This document shows positions 5,017 through 5,253 of a stretch of 5,253 bases of DNA, one piece after another. Location: positions 1 to 5,253 of the forward strand of contig JAJZFO010000360.1 of assembly GCA_021805305.1 (NCBI GenBank). Direction: 5' to 3'. How positions within the stretch are numbered: position 1 is the stretch's first letter; every line of letters begins with the position of its first letter. The notes under the pieces were generated by a model. That model was given only the letters and a program-made list of their open reading frames with translations, had not been told where the DNA came from and ran no database searches. A program made the translations under genes and the position numbers. The DNA is from Actinomycetes bacterium. Lineage in GTDB: Bacteria; Actinomycetota; Acidimicrobiia; Acidimicrobiales; RAAP-2.

Positions 5017-5253
5017 ATGCGCCGCCGCGCTCTCCTCGGCGCGGTGCTCGTCGCCCTCGTGGTCTGGGCGGTGTCCTCGACGTTCTCGGGCGGGTCGCCA
5101 CACGCCGCCACGACGTCAACAACGTCGACGACGACCACGACGACCACGACGACCATCGTGCCGACGGGTGCCTCGCACTACGCCGTGGGGACGATCACGC
5201 TCACTCTCCAGGAGCCCGTCGCCACCGGGACTCCGGCACGGACCCTGCCGACC
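5017..5253 (+). CDS. Secreted Thr-rich protein, probable alpha/beta hydrolase, 3' truncated
   Basis: The frame is open from ATG 5017 to the window end, giving 79 codons; the C-terminal part is outside. Residues 1-24 are a signal peptide or membrane anchor: MRRRALL, then a hydrophobic core of about 16 residues. A Thr/Ser tract (32-46) follows, and then the sequence YAVGTITLTLQEP (55-67) and TPARTLPT (72-79). This resembles the N-terminal edge of secreted actinobacterial dienelactone-hydrolase or lipase-like proteins, which often read YAVGxRTLTLVDP...RTLPTxxWYP. The catalytic residues would lie past the window, so the enzyme call is tentative, while export is well supported. An in-frame GTG at 4975 would add 14 Arg-rich residues and cannot be excluded; neither start has a clear ribosome site. 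The tandem signal-plus-Thr-spacer design parallels the SGNH hydrolase upstream. Confidence 0.6.
   Translation, partial: MRRRALLGAVLVALVVWAVSSTFSGGSPHAATTSTTSTTTTTTTTTIVPTGASHYAVGTITLTLQEPVATGTPARTLPT
5128..5154 (+). repeat. Three perfect tandem copies of a 9-base Thr-codon unit
   Basis: ACGACGACC is repeated three times without error, encoding nine Thr residues (38-46 of the partial secreted protein). Exact repetition at DNA level, rather than mere Thr richness with mixed codons, points to recent slippage or unit duplication. The tract length may vary between strains. Confidence 0.75.

Noticed and set aside
4884..5156. 90-codon minus-strand frame with a poly-Val N-terminus
   Set aside because: The Val run is the reverse reading of the Thr codon tract of the exported protein; nothing else supports it.

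Overview
This window comes from a high-GC bacterial chromosome, most likely an actinobacterium and plausibly the class Acidimicrobiia. The evidence is indirect. Genes have strongly G/C-biased third codon positions, two gene starts look leaderless with a TANNNT-type -10 a few bases before the ATG, the tRNA has no encoded CCA, and two secreted proteins carry long Thr/Ser tracts of a kind common in that class. No phylogenetic marker gene is present, so this is inference.

Layout, left to right. (1) The 3' part of a sugar isomerase/epimerase-like TIM-barrel gene (+, runs off the left edge to 815). (2) A complete nucleotidyltransferase gene (-, 1738 to 899), convergent with the first gene and separated from it by a short gap holding a 9-bp perfect hairpin. 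(3) A gene-free stretch of about 380 bases that contains the nucleotidyltransferase promoter and several small dyads. (4) A tRNA gene with a CAU anticodon (+, 2120-2192), followed by a spacer with a 9-bp perfect dyad. (5) A large secreted, probably membrane-anchored SGNH/GDSL hydrolase of the XynE-like type (+, 2445-4193). (6) A GNAT acetyltransferase (-, 4843 to 4136) whose 3' end overlaps the hydrolase gene by 58 bp on the opposite strand. (7) The 5' part of a second exported Thr-rich protein (+, from 5017, runs off the right edge), whose first residues after the tract resemble secreted alpha/beta hydrolases.

The genes do not form an obvious operon: directions alternate and most seem to have their own promoters. 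The only functional theme is that two exported enzymes with similar Ser/Thr spacers flank the acetyltransferase. I see no CRISPR array, insertion sequence, phage gene, toxin-antitoxin pair or recognisable defence system. The most interesting points are the loss of the usual histidines in the TIM-barrel protein, the antisense overlap that encodes both low-complexity C-terminal tails, the Ile2-like features of the CAU tRNA, and the C-terminal membrane anchor with an arginine-rich tail on the SGNH hydrolase.
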